Source of the DNA: Asterias amurensis
Lineage: Eukaryota > Echinodermata > Asteroidea > Forcipulatida > Asteriidae
DNA: 64,000 nucleotides
Reading direction: 5' to 3'
Assembly (NCBI RefSeq): GCF_032118995.1
Contig: NC_092655.1
Location: 11,275,917-11,339,916 of the forward strand
Shown: positions 1 through 12,700 of the stretch, piece after piece
How the letters are laid out: every line of letters starts with the position of its first letter
How positions within the stretch are numbered: position 1 is the first letter of the stretch
Program-made: the position numbers and the translations under genes
The notes under the pieces: generated by a model
Database searches by the model: none
The model's input: only the letters and a program-made list of their open reading frames with translations
Told to the model about the DNA's origin: nothing

Positions 1-2300
1 AAAGCATGCTACATGTAACTGTGTCCAGCTTGACGAAGCCACAGTCCTTTATAAATGTTTCCACATTGGAAAACACAACACTGGTTCCCTAGGCTGCTCA
101 GACTTCTTAAACCACATCCAGTAATGCTAACCATTGAGCAGCACAAGTACCATACCAAGATGTTGCACCTGAAACCTGAGGTTGTCTGATAGAGGATAAG
201 TGGGTGTTAAGCATTTGTCGCAAGACCAAAGATATTTTAACAATTGAATTTTCTTGGCAGGATTAAAAAAAATTTTTATTCCTTTAATTAAAAAATATAT
301 TCCCAAGGATCCACAATCATATCAGACTACTGGAAGGCATATAAGTGCCTCAGTCAAAAAAGTTTAGACTTCATTTTAATTGTATGACAAAAAGGGCATC
401 CAAACTCTCTTAAAATCTTGATTTGGCTTTCGTTTGACTCGTTGAAATGTTTCTGATCATGTTTAGGCAAAATCAGGTTGAAAGGCACATCTAGGATTTT
501 GCACTTGAAATTTGAGTTTGTGTGTATCCTAATGAAAATTGTTTTCCTGCAAGCCATTTTTTATGTACAAGTAGTTCAAACCCAGTTTCATCTGGCCCCA
601 AAGTTACGTTAATTTTAGTGATACTTGCTCTTGCACCTGTACCTGCTTTAAATCTTAAATGATTCCGCAAATTAACAGACATTGGTGTCCTTATCTTTGG
701 TGACATACTCATTCAGCTACATCTAGCCAAACTAGCATGTCATTTATAGATACTTCACTAGACTAACATTCAAATGATCCACTCAAACAATTTCTTTGCA
801 TGTATTTGGGCATTCTCATTCAGCTACACCCGGCCAAACTAGTATACCACTACATTGCAAAAGGGACCACAGTAGTGTCCACAAATTGTTGATGGTACCC
901 CCTGCCTCAATACCGGCATGTCTAAATAGCCTTTTCTCAAGGCAGCTAGTTCATTATTCCCCAAAAAGACACCATTGTAAATCCACCAGTATACACTTCT
1001 GTGCGTCGTGTGTGTAATCACACCGCACGACCTACCATGTGTACTGTGACAAGCTCAACGCCCGCCGTTTGACTACTGTGCACAAGTTATCCGCACTCGT
1101 ACCACAGTCCTTATTTGGAGGTCATAAGGCTGACCACGTTGTCAGGTCTGTAACTTCCTGGCTTAATGTGTTTCATGATGTGAAGCAAATTAATTATTCA
1201 TTTTGACGGCCAGTTACGCACTTCCCTTATCACAACTGTTGTACCCTATCACGCATGCTGTGTATGAAGATGTGATGAAAACAAGACATCCGTCACTGAC
1301 TGATGGGGTGTCGTCTTTTGCGGGCATTATGGTACCAAGTTCACTTTGGGAACTCTTCTTTTGTGCGAGTTATAGTAATGAGTCTTTTGCTTGAACACAG
1401 ACTCTACAAGTGTCGTCCTCCGCATGCGAATAGGGGCGTCGTGTCGTGCGAAGTGATTACACACTTTTTCAAGGCTAATGTCTGAGTTGATGGCTGTGGC
1501 CATGTTGTGGCTAAGGGTGGTTCTCAAACCAATGTTTTTATTATGAGAGAGAGTGGCTGTTGCCAGCTTGGTGTTTACATTCCTTTGTGGGAGTTTGCTG
1601 AGTTCCCATGATTGGAAGATTATTCAAACAAACAAACAATCACAATGATTAAGCCATAGCCACTGATTCAGACCATCCCTTGCTATCTCAGGATGTGTTG
1701 TGTATACAGACTAAACATCCTTATGACTAGAGTGGCTGAAATAAGCATGGCAGTCTTAATCAGCTACACCTAGCTGAATTAGAACTACCACTAAAATACA
1801 GCATTATTGGTGCAGGTATAAACGGTCGAAAGTGGAATTTGGTGTCTTACTTCTGGTAAACTCAATTGCCTACATCTAGCCAAAATAGATTACCAGGGAT
1901 GTGTCTCTTTTGCATTATTGAACATTCTCTTTCATTCCTGATATTTAAAATTGCTCGCTCAATTGGTTACCTCTTTACAAGGAGGAAGGAAGAGAAGGAG
2001 TTCAAATGAAATTCATATCAAAGACACAGACTTTCTTGTCACGGTTGTAAAACAGCTGTGGGTAAAGAAAGCGCGAAATTCCATTAACCATTTTGACAAA
2101 CCCAGAATGGCATTCACAGTTGGGTAGGAGCCAAATTAGAATTCCCACTATACTCTCAATGACAGGTACAGGTGCCTATAACAGTAAGTGGGATTTGGTG
2201 TCCAACAAATAGTTATGGCACACTCAGTTGGCCACATCTAGCCAAAGTAGCATACCACTCACATACTTAGACAAGCATAATATTTGGCTCTTCGAGAGTT
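1..2300. repeat. Dispersed non-coding repeat, copy 1
   Basis: No convincing coding frame is seen. Much of this stretch recurs, diverged but in the same order, at about 44750-46060: the 'gaggttgtctgatagag' block near 180, the 'tttcatctggcccca' block near 585, the 'tttctttgcatgtat' block near 790, and the 'gcatggcagtctta' block near 1745. Inside it a short motif like 'cagctacatctagccaaa' plus 'taccac' recurs near 715, 820, 1760, 1870 and 2230, so the unit itself carries sub-repeats. The class of element is unknown. Confidence 0.6.
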
Positions 2301-3770
2301 AAGTGGGAAGAATATTAAGCCTGAATAAATAGAGTGTCTATAGATATTTGAGGACACGAATTAACACTTTTTTTTATTGATTAGTCAAATGATAACGGCA
2401 AACAGTTTACTGCATTTAATTTAAGTAGACAAAAACACAAAACTGATGAGCGAGCCAGGAAAAACATGGCACACTAATACACCATTACTCTATGTACACA
2501 CTATACACCAAACACTCGGGGGATTTATTGCTGCATTATTGGGGCATGGATTGGGAAGGGGGGGGGGAGGGTGGCTGAATGAGGATGGCAAGTAAAAACA
2601 TTATGTTACTCATGGCATCCCCATTGCCTTATTAATAAATACATCCTTGACTCAAAAAGAGGAGAAACACAAGACCTTTGTGCTCTCTTCAGACGCTCCA
2701 TTCAAAAAGTCAAAGAAAATCATCACCTCTGACCACAGAATTTGACCTCATGGAGACATGTGTATATAGTATTTCCCTCCTCAGTAGCTGTGAGCTTAGT
2801 AATAGTTTGCTGACCTCATGAATAATTCATCAGTAGGCAGGGCCAGTAGGTGGTTATTCTGTGTCGTTATGTTTGTAAACATTTAAAAATGCTTTGCCTT
2901 ATTTGGGTCTGCAATGGTAAGTACCCCCCCCCCCCAGAAGTTCCTCAGGGCATTATGTTCCGTTCAAGTATGAAGTTTTGAATGGGTGAAATTTTGGGGT
3001 ATGTTGAGTACATGGGTGCAGTCAGGGAGAGTGAGTGTACGCTAGCTGTGTGTTTGGTAAAACTGAATCGTATAACTTATTACCGCTAATGTGAAAGATA
3101 TTTATGCAGAGAGAATAGTCCAAAAGACGTAACTGTTATTACTTATTATCGTCGACTTTGATTAGTTAATTGAGTGTGATCAATAACCTATCTAAAAGGT
3201 GTGTATTTGACGCCAGTGTTACTGTCGCTCTTTTGAAGGGAGTTGATATTTGTAAATAATTTTTGGGAGTGAAATCTGCCCCAAGTTCATAGCTGAATTT
3301 TGCTTTTCCTTTGTGTGTAACAAAAATGTTAACCAAGATTAGAGCAGTGAACACTCTACAGCTGTGGCTTTTTGGGATTTCTGTGATTGTAAATATTAAG
3401 TACATGTGCCTCCAAATTTTGACTAAGGTTTGTGTCGGCAGAAATTGGACACAGTCTGTTTTATTTAAAAACCCTTTCTGAATTTGAGAAGGCCTTTTTG
3501 AAGAGGTTGTGACCAAAGTATTTAAATCATTCATTGATTTGGATTTCATTTAATATCGATTTGTGAGATAGACCGAACTTAGTGAAGGTTGGAGAGAAGT
3601 GTATGTATTAAACTTGTAATTATTTATTGTAACTATGTAACTCACTTGTCTATAATTATTTGAGTTTGCCTAGATTGTCTTTCGGTCACGGGTGCCTTGC
3701 GGGGTAAGCTGTGACAACAACTCTTTGGAAGCTTCGTGAGGGCCTGCCATCTGGCACTATCAAGCCTGTA
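2301..3770. other. Gene-poor stretch
   Basis: AT-rich sequence with a G run near 2558 and a C run near 2922. An ATG-initiated 127-codon open frame lies on the minus strand (3166-3549), but it has no recognisable domain and low-complexity codon use. I do not call a gene here. Confidence 0.5.
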
Positions 3771-3777
3771 AGGTTAA

Positions 3778-4065
3778 TTGTGCCATGAAAAACTATGGCT
3801 GGCTCTCTTAATGCAGGGCTATAACCAACAGAATCACAGGATTGTACATGAACTTCATGCCTTGCATTTTATTCAGGTCTTTTATGACCTTAAAAAGATT
3901 TTTACAAGAACAATGAGAGCCAAACAAAGATTTCAACCTCTTTTTCACCAAATCCAGGCAAAGCTACACTATATTTTGTTCAACAATCAGGGATACAAAG
4001 TAGTAGAAGGGAAGTTGATAATCAATGACAATTTAAAATTTGTTTATCAGAACAAGGAAAGATGA
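3778..4065 (+). other. Unrecognised 95-codon open frame
   Basis: An open frame without stops reads into a basic, aromatic peptide ('FTRTMRAKQRFQPLFHQIQ' in its middle). It begins at a TTG, and no ATG is present until about 11 codons in. No family is recognised and no splice sites decide its ends. It could be a fragment of the transposase-like remnant that follows at 5-6.2 kb. Confidence 0.2.
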
Positions 4066-4973
4066 GTAGTCTTGGTGCAAGATATTTCTCGTTCCCTTTT
4101 CACGCACACCCCGGCCAATTCAACGACAGCGCGCGCACCTACACACCTGACTTAGTCCACTCACCGCCCACGGAGAGAAACGTCTTGGTTCATGTGCTGA
4201 TCGCTAAGGAAATTCCGAGCACATTCCAATCATGCCGTGCTACGCTAGGCCTGCATAACTGTGACGTAGCAGTATCAGCATAATTTCCCACAGTCTGGTA
4301 TCTGTACGTCTTAGGTGCAACGCAACCAGAAACAGCCAGGCTTCCTCGTATGTTAGTTGGTGTGTAGGGCTTGTACATTTACGTTCGTCTTTTAATTTTT
4401 GTAAACATGATAGCTGCTGAACGATGTGCGAATTTTAGTTGGCCCTGAAATACGTTTTTGGGGAAGATTTTGAGAATTTTTGCAAGTGCAATTAATTGAG
4501 GGGAATGGAATCTTAAAATGTTAAGAACGAGGATGTTTAGCAACAGAGCTAACAAAAATAAATCGATGTACACGAACATGGGTTTTCTGGCATTTTTACT
4601 CTTAGCCCAAAGGGTAAAAACAATTATAGGGTCACAGTGCCTGAAAGTACATTTTATACAGAAAAAACTAAACACTACATCCCAAACTTCCGTATAATAC
4701 TCACACAGCTTGGTCAAAATCAACCGGTGGTCGACCACCATTAAATATGTAAGCCTATGAGTAATTTGACATGTCTGCGCGAAGATAAGAAGCCCAGCCA
4801 CAACACCACGTGCAAATATACCCATACAAGTTCCAAGTTCTCTCATCTGCAAATAAAACACTTGACTCCTCAAGTCTTGCCGATGCGGTCAACAAAATAC
4901 TATGCACGCGCACAACACAAAATGATGTGCCATAACCTACATATAGCAGCATTTCACCATGCTTTGTGCAATC

Positions 4974-6200
4974 TGCAGATTGTGAAGAAGTACGAGGATG
5001 CAATCAAAGAAACACAGCTGGTCTTTGAAAGAACTTAAAAGCAGTTACTGAAAACCAATCTGCAAAAACATGCAATGGATTTAAGGTTGCTAAACTTAGA
5101 CTTGAGGAAGCCCTTGGATCAATATCAGAACTTAAAACTGCTCTGTTCCAAAGTTACCAAAATAAAGATCAACATTCAGATAGCAGCACAAAAAGACACG
5201 CTAAATCAAAACCAACACAAACTAATGTCCCATAACCTACAAGTACATATAGCAGCATTTCGCCATGCTATGTGCAATCTACTGATACTGTAAAAAGAAG
5301 AACAACTGAAATCCATCCAGTTAAATAGGGAGAAATAAGAGAAGGCTGAGAAGGAGAGGGATGAGCTCGCCCAACAGTTGGAATAGCTTAAAGAACAAAA
5401 CAGCCAGCTGGAAGCTCAGAACCTCACGCTCCAAAAATTAGCAACGGATACAGCTGGAGAAGAGGCCAAGCACATCTGAAGGCGAGGTTGAAAGTGTAGA
5501 TGATGTTGTACTTAAACAACATTATAATTGTAATGGAATCAAAGAAATGCTGAACGAAATAAAGAATCGAGCAGATGATACTAAGCGTAGACTGGATAAG
5601 GTATACGAAGAGGTGTCAGCACAAATGGGTCCGCTTTAAAAAAAGCTAGGTGATACAATGTATACTTAAACAAGCTGGGTGTAAAGAAACAAGCCTACCA
5701 CTCCCAGTGCTTTGTGGACACCATTGCAATAAAATCCTTGAGCTGTCGGATTTGTTAAGGGAAGTATTATGAGAATTTGATGAGTTTTTCAAGGTTAAGG
5801 GATATTTCTCATATAACGGGATAAGGGGGTGTTTTTGTCTTCAGCAGAGGTTGATGAATTGTGTTTGAAGTGTTGGGAGTTGGGCTCGTGGTTTCCACAA
5901 ATTTTTCCAAAGGAGGGGATTCCACCAAAGTTGTATTTCTTCTGTGCCATGTTCCTGAGTGTGCACAGTTATGGAGCACGGTTGGCCTCCTCAGTGAGCA
6001 TGGCATAGAGAGCTAACATGCCCAACTTAACGCCGATGAGCGTACATTTGCCTTTGTGCGAGATGAAATGACTCGGGTTAACTAATGTTTCAGCATCATG
6101 GGCAGAGAATGCTGGCTAAAAAAGCAACTTAAAACGGTCAAACGTGCATGTGCTGAAGAGGGTTGCAATGGTAGATTTAAGGTGTTTGGTGGAAAATAAG
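4974..6200 (+). pseudogene. Coiled-coil / RNase H-fold transposase remnant
   Basis: Two decayed parts lie in the same orientation. From about 4985 to 5640 the frames read as a charged coiled coil (for example 'EKAEKERDELAQQLE' then 'LKEQNSQLEAQNLTLQK') interrupted by TAA/TAG codons where Glu, Gln or Lys would be expected. From about 5917 to 6200 one frame reads 'CHVPECAQLWSTVGLLSEHG' followed by 'IES', a stop, then 'HAQLNADERTFAFVRDEM', and ends with a Cys-containing basic tail. The 'HVPE...SE(Q/H)GxEs' pattern is what I expect around the last catalytic Glu of several eukaryotic DDE transposase families, and a similar 'HVPE' segment is present in the transposase at 61.5 kb. An internal duplication (about 4915-4990 and 5215-5290, 'ccataacctac...atatagcagcattt') is also present. 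Many stops show it is dead. Confidence 0.5.
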
Positions 6201-7560
6201 TTGTGGTCATGTACAGCTATGTGTGTGCGCATACTGATGCAGTCTTATATTTAAGAGCATACTAATTTATGAATTATCTTGTTTTTGCATTTCGCTGTCC
6301 ATTGTTTATGGTACTCAATTAATCATTTGACCAGATAGGTTTTTCGTTCCGACAAAGTCCCTTCGTTTGAACTCCTTTTCTTCCTTCCTCCATGGTTCAA
6401 GCAAATGTTGTTGCTATGTAAAGCCAATAAATTGCTTACCGTTAAGCAGCTCTATGAAATTGGACTAGTTGCTCACAGTCACTGACTGTGGTTACGTTTT
6501 TCTTTGATAAACGTGTGCCAATTGGCAAACCCTGTAACAAAGGATCAGGGAGATGGAGGAGAGGTTGAAAAAAAGTATAACACTCATGAAAACGAGTTGC
6601 TGCTATTAACAACATCGCTAGCACTGAAGCAAAAAAAAACTCGTGATGAGGATGAATTAAGAAGTCCCAACCCAGTTGTCACTGCTGCAGTTGAGGCATT
6701 CTCTAAGAAAACCGATTAAACTGTGAGTGGCAAATAAGGTACATTGATGACGCTACTGGCTGTTGAATGCATTTATGGAATAAGACATAGCAAATATTAT
6801 ACATGTACGTATCAGGTCTATTTGTAATGTCATACAAACAGTATATGTTTAATAGCTCAAAGTACATTGGTTTCAAACATTGTTTCACATTTTACCCCAG
6901 CAGGGAGTCATAATACCATGAAATGTTGAGTGCGCTGTCTTGTAAGTGTGAAGCAGCAAATTGTGAACTTCTTGAGTGTGCTTTAGATAACAAACAAAAA
7001 TATTATCGAACCTGGCTATGTAGAAAGGGGGAAAAAAAAAAAAAAAAACCTCAAAATTGTAGTTCAACATTTACCAGAAAATTGTATGCAGGAAGACCCA
7101 GACCTAAAACCAGCCAAATTCTTCAAGATGTTTATTTTGTCAAGGGACAAAGATGGTGCTGGTATTGGTGCTGATGTCATAAATGATTTTCTCCATTCAG
7201 ATCAGGGGATAACGATGATGGTGCTAAAGGAACGTATGTCCATTGTTCCTGTTATGAAGTTATGTTCATGTATTTCTCATAATGTAATCAATTTGGGAAA
7301 ATCAGGTGTGGTTATTGTTGCAATCCTTGAAATCAAAGGGCAGTTTTATGACATATATTGTATGTAGCTTTTTGCCAACTTATAAAATGTTTGGGTTGAT
7401 GTTTGAGGTTATCAAGAAAATTTGTAATGATTTATGTATGTAATTGTGTGTTACTCACTTGCATGTTTATAATATCTCCCTATACATATGTTTACTGGGA
7501 TCAAATCAAAGTGTGTAAACCTTTCCTTCCACCCTGAAAATGTAAAACTAAAACTTCAAT
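6201..7560. other. No clear gene; possible exon fragments
   Basis: Nothing is recognised with confidence. A frame at 7086-7210 ('ILSRDKDGAGIGADVINDF' and surroundings) is open, follows an AG and is coherent. It may be a 5' exon of the ParB-like gene downstream, but no donor site was convincing. An A(16) run lies at about 7031. Confidence 0.3.
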
Positions 7561-7594
7561 AACATGTTAGCTGTAGAGGGACGCAAAAAGCTCA

Positions 7595-7680
7595 CTGGGG
7601 CATTACATTATTAAGAAAGGTAGAGAATGGTGGACTTGGCCTGGTATTGTGATAAGAAACTCGGCCAATTTGATTCCTCT
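7595..7680 (+). other. Tudor/PWWP-like fragment
   Basis: One frame reads 'KKGREWWTWPGIVIRNS'. The pattern of basic residues, paired Trp and 'PGIVI' resembles the first strands of PWWP/Tudor-type barrels and resembles the 'KASWWKGRILQV' segment of the exon at 8505-8677. It may be a further N-terminal exon of the ParB-like gene. The frame is short and its borders are not defined by splice sites. Confidence 0.25.
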
Positions 7681-8084
7681 ATGTTTCGGATGATCATATT
7701 AGTGATCTCAGTTTACCTGGTTTTGTTTCATCAACAAACACAAAAAGCTACAGTTTTCTGAATGCCTTTTTATACAGCAGCATAATTACTGGGATAGGCT
7801 TGTTTAGTTGCACCCTATTTTGACAACTTAATACCACTATTTGTTCAGTATTATGAGGGCTAAAGCATGTTTTTGTTACTGTACTTTATATCAGTTTCTT
7901 ACATTTTTTTGCTTTAATTTATCCTAAGTTACAGGTAATGAATCTTTGAGAACACTGAATATTGGACTATCGTTCTATTCACAATAGTGTAATTGAGAGT
8001 CATGTAGATGCGAAACAACCTGCCATCAAGTGGTCTACATCTCAACTGTTTTGACTAGAAATTGTTGATAGGAGAACAGCAGAT

Positions 8085-8282
8085 TCTGGTGACGAAGTGC
8101 GAGTTGGCTGGGACCAGAAGTACCATGAATGGCGTCCCTCATCTGACTTAGTTGACACAACAGTTAAGACTGAGGAGAGTAACGCCTTGAATTTGCTGAC
8201 AGTTGACTTGAGTGTCAAAATCAAAGAAAATCAGCTTTTACAAGCTGTTGAAGAAGCTTTCACTGAGTGTCGGAAAATTTAA
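8085..8282 (+). pseudogene. Chromo-like barrel exon, interrupted
   Basis: The frame reads 'DEVRVGWDQKYHEWRPSSDL' then 'VDT', followed by a helical stretch ('LTVDLSVKIKENQLLQ'). This is the same layout as the barrel in the two related genes at 22.6 kb ('VKVHYLDKEWNSPKFDEWRE') and 58.7 kb, each also followed by a 'LTQQLKIKES'-like helix. 'W(D)xKYxEW' is typical of chromo-barrel/MRG-type folds that bind histone tails or nucleic acid. An in-frame TAA ends the run at 8280-8282, after which the same frame continues open ('RATYASAAKFLRQNWW'), so this part is either broken or spliced in a way I cannot see. It lies 1.4 kb upstream of the intact exons of the ParB-like gene on the same strand. Confidence 0.5.
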
Positions 8283-8504
8283 CGAGCCACTTACGCTTCT
8301 GCTGCAAAGTTTTTGAGACAAAACTGGTGGGTTCGTATTGTGAACATGTGTTTTTTTAGAGTGTACATCATCTTTGCAATTCCCGACTTGAGACAATATC
8401 AGTTACTACTCAATATTGTTGTTCTGATTCATCAGTATAAACAAGATTGCTTCTTCCCTGTTGACTTACATATCTTTTATGTTTTCAAACAATTAAATAC
8501 ACAG

Positions 8505-8677
8505 ATGATGTTGATGTGGTCGTTAAATGGACGAAAGATGGTTGAATCAACACAGTGAATGTAAATAATCTCCACATAACCTCTAAAGGACCTCTACATG
8601 AGGGAACAAGTGTCAAAATGAAGAGCAAGGCGAGTTGGTGGAAAGGAAGAATTCTTCAAGTATTACCAAAGACCACG
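8505..8677 (+). pseudogene. Second Tudor-like exon with in-frame TGA
   Basis: A polypyrimidine tract and 'acacag' precede 8505, and 'ACG|gtaatg' could serve as donor after 8677. The frame reads 'DVDVVVKWTKDG', a TGA at 8543-8545, 'INTVNVNNLHI', and 'GTSVKMKSKASWWKGRILQV'. The exon ends in phase 0, which is what the exon starting at 9721 needs, so it belongs in position to the ParB-like gene. Either the TGA kills the longer form, or translation begins at the later in-frame ATG (about 8618), or a splice removes the stop. Domain identity (Tudor/agenet-like) is inferred from the Trp-rich barrel pattern. Confidence 0.45.
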
Positions 8678-8977
8678 GTAATGGAGATGAGAGTGATGAC
8701 AGTGATTACAGTGAAGTAATGTATCATTAGCATTTATTGGTAAGTGAAGTTATACAAAGTGTGTTGTCAGATGCATTGTAAACTGTTTTAGAGTACGAAG
8801 TTATCAGCGCAAATCAACACTTGTCCAACCATTTTACGATCTTCAAAACACTCTTTGGCATAAAACGAATGGCAGAAACACGGTCGGCCATTTTGTGGAG
8901 TTGAAGTTACGGGTCGCACTATAAAAACTTTTTTTTTTTTTTACAAATATAAATACAATTTGTGAACAGTTTAAAAA

Positions 8978-9190
8978 TGATTTGTGATTTCGAGACCTCA
9001 ACTTCTAAATCTGAGGTGTCGAAATCAAATTCATGGAAAAAGCCTTCTTTGTCGAAAGCTATATTACTTCAGAGGGAGCCGTTTCTCACAATGTTTAATA
9101 TCACCTCTCCCCATTTGACTCAAAGCAAGGTTTTATGATACTATTTATTTTGAGTAATTATCAATAGTGTGGCTGCCCTTAAACGATTTT
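8978..9190 (+). repeat. Hairpin-bearing short dispersed repeat (MITE-like), copy 1
   Basis: It begins with an imperfect stem ('gatttcgagacctca' against 'tgaggtgtcgaaatc' about 14 bases later), followed by the conserved core 'cttcagagggagccgtttct', 'aaggttttatg', 'ttttgagtaatta' and 'cccttaaacg'. Related copies lie at 13035, 16388 and, inverted, at 23662, with decayed versions in the 25-34 kb complex. It lies in the intron before exon 9721-9880. Confidence 0.75.
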
Positions 9191-9720
9191 CTAATTCATT
9201 TACTCGTAGGCCCCTATTAAATGGGTTGCTTTTTCTTTATGATCAGTGTAAACAAGACCAGTGTACACGCCGCCAACCGAGTTGAATGACCGGAATTTTA
9301 ATTATCTGCCAAGTTTTGTCTTTTGTTGTAACTGGACGATACCATTATACCGTAGGGATATTACAAATAATGCAAGATGATCATCATTGGTATGGCACCT
9401 CCATGGTTCACCGTACAACTCTCCCACAGGTTCAAAAATCAGTGTGGGATGTGCCGTTTAAGTTATTGACATATTTCCTTATTCACAAATTATTTCTCTT
9501 GACAAAGGATGCTGGGGTGGGGGATGAATTCCCCACCCCTTTGTCGAGTCATTATTACACATAGTAAAGGCCTAGCCTCCCTACTACACACACACACACG
9601 GATGACAAAGTATCAATATACATGTAGTGTAGTCGTAGTAATGTGATTTTCCTCACGTTAAAGCATCAACCTTGATGATCTTGAAACAAATAACAAGTAT
9701 GTACTTCCTATTGTTTTTAG

Positions 9721-12700
9721 ATAACGACGGAGAAGAAAAGCGTTGCTCTTGACATCAGTCATTTTTGTGCTGACAAGGGCGAGCTTGAGCATAAACTGAG
9801 TGCCACCCAGGATGCAACCGAGTTTTCCATGCTGGCGAAAGATATTTTGATAGATGTACAAGACGATGACCAAGTACAAGGTAAAACAATCTTCATCATA
9901 ATCACAGCTGTGCATCATTATTTGAAGGTGACCTTTCCTTTGTTACTGCTGTCGCATGTGACGGACCATTCCTTGTTGAAAAAACAAGTCTTCTCACATT
10001 CACATTGTACAGTTGATTCAAACGATGGAAGTCCAGTTAAAACCAAAAGTTACTGCAACTGCAACTTACAAATGTGAATAAACATTCCAACGATGCGCTG
10101 ACTGGGTCTCAAAAAAAAAAAATCCAAAAATGTTGTGTATGCTAGGCCCGACTGTATTGCTGAGTAAAACTAAATTTCCAAGATAATTGCCCCCACGAAA
10201 CCAACAAGTCAGTTGATAACCCCGAATATATTAAACATTTTAACCAAATCATTGATAAAATAATTGCCAATTTAGGTAGGGGATAATTATTAAATATCCA
10301 GAAACTGAGTAACAAATAAACCCATATGTTTGCTACCAAAATATATACATGTATAGTACACAACTACATGCATGGGGAAATTTTACCAAATTATTTTCCA
10401 ATTAGATAGATGGAGTGCCCAATTAAAAGATGGGGAAAAATACTTAAATGATAGGCATGTTGATATTCGAAGCAACAATTGGCTTGTAACTTTGTTAACA
10501 TAGATTTCAATACATTCTATACATTTCAGAGAGTACTCCTTTGCACAAGAAGAGGGGTCGACTTTCAAGACGGACCATTGAACCACCTGCAAAGCGACAG
10601 GCTGTTGAGTTAGCAGCCGAGTCTTTCGACAGCATTCTTCGGACCAAGTGTCTTGGTAAGTGTAACCTTTTGTTGTAGCTGATTCACATTAATGCAGTTT
10701 ACTTTTTTTTCAAGTATTTTCATCTCCGTGTGTGCAGTGCCCATGTTTTGGCGAAATTGACAATCAAACTTGTCTAAAATGTCATAATATGATTTGTTGA
10801 GAAACAAGTAATCTTATTTCATGTACGTGTTTCGAGTTTATCGCTCAGTGAGCGTTTTATAATGTTTATTTTTGCATCGATGCCATGCAAAAACTTGGTT
10901 ATCTATTTTGCACAATTGGCACAATGGCCGATTTATCTCAAACTTTTACAGGGTTGTAAGTTTATGTATATGGTGGATTACATAAAGTACTTACACTACC
11001 AGCAACTGTTCTGTTAGCAAAAATCGCTTCTGTAATGTTCCTTTAAATAGACCTGCTGAGTCCAATTGTTTCATTTACACATTACACAACTTTAAAACTT
11101 GGGTTTTTTCCCAGAAGTTGCCACCAACTCCCATATTTGAATACCCATAAAATCATTATGTGGTGTGTTTTGAAAATTTCTTTTGATGAGTTGGCCTTAT
11201 ATGTTTGAATGTTGTATAATTTGTTCAGGAGAGTACCGGGTACCGCTCTCGTGTCTGAAAGAGCCTCCATCTTATCTCCTTCTCCGGCCTGTTGACAATA
11301 AACATAAGGAGAGCATCAAAGCAGGCCTCAAAGACACCATGACGTGCAGCACCGTCCTCCCGGTTTCGCTGCTGGGCGACCTCTTTGATGTCGACCACCC
11401 AACAGCTTCACAGTTCTACACACTTGGCGGAAACCATCTGGTGTGTGCTCTGAAGGAGCTGACAGATGACGTAGCGTACAGTGGCCTGAAGCATATACAT
11501 GTCAAGATTTACCGGGGCCTACAGCGCACCGAGGCGCTTAGAATTGCCTCCCTGCACAATGTTGGTACGCATTTAGTGCAGGGTGGTAACTTACTGAACA
11601 ACATTACCCTTTGCCGAAGGCTCCTCTATCTGCACCAAGGACTGGATGAGGAGCTGGACAACCCACCGCCTTCAGATGTTTTGTGGAGGGAGAGTTGTGG
11701 TATGGCCCTCGGCAAGAAGTACCCAGTGTGCTTAAAGGTACGGACAAGTTTAAACGATTACCCATATAGGCCTATAAGATACATGAGCATTTAAGGAAAT
11801 CCTACCGCTTATTTACATGACCAATGTTACTGATAACAGTAATTTTTATAACCCCTTCTTAGTTATTTGATGGCCAGTGTCCTCTATCACAAGGTCTGAC
11901 AAGTTCTGTCCGGCAAAAATGGCCCTGGTTACATTGGACCTGTAGACAACCCTACACATGCAGAAAGACATTATGGAGATAACAAAACTAATATAATTTT
12001 CGTAAAACATTTTCGTCAAAACCGTGTCAACTAGAAATAAGAATTCTTTCAACATGAACCAATGTAACCTCCATGAACACAATAGGATTGTGTGACACTA
12101 GAACAACAAACAACAGTGTAATTTTCCAAATGAAAATGTATGAATACATGTAGTAAGGCTGTTTTTACTTTGTTTATTTTAACATCAGCAGGACCTGAAG
12201 AGCCTTGAACCAACTTTTCAGTTAGCACAGTACTCGTCTCGGTGTCATGGGAAACTACTCACCATCTTCGCACAGCATGAAGAGCGGACAGGACAGTGTC
12301 TGAAGCAAACTAAGATTTTGCCATCATATTTTAAACAAATTGTATCTACCTATTTAATTAAAATCTTTTGACATACGATAAATAAACAGGTTGCAAATAA
12401 TTTTGTTGATGCTCTTTCATGCTTATATGCTCTTTTTATCTGTAGGGGTTCAGGTCACAAATTGTTTGTGAGTACTTGACTGTTTTATGTTTAAACCATC
12501 CTTGTATTGGGATCTATTTTTATCGTACGGGAATGCCAACCATTGCTACTGGACTCATTTTGCATGCAATCCTATTGTGTGTGTGTGTCTGTGTGTGTGT
12601 GTGCTGTCCTTATGGTGACCTGTCATTGATTAATGGTGGGAGTATTTGCATTTTATTGTTGTTTATTGAGTGCTTTGGGTTTGAAGCTTTGTCTTATGCC

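Noticed and set aside
4379..4873. 164-codon minus-strand frame with hydrophobic segments
   Set aside because: It starts at a non-ATG codon, has no splice or domain evidence, and the hydrophobicity is explained by AT-rich sequence.
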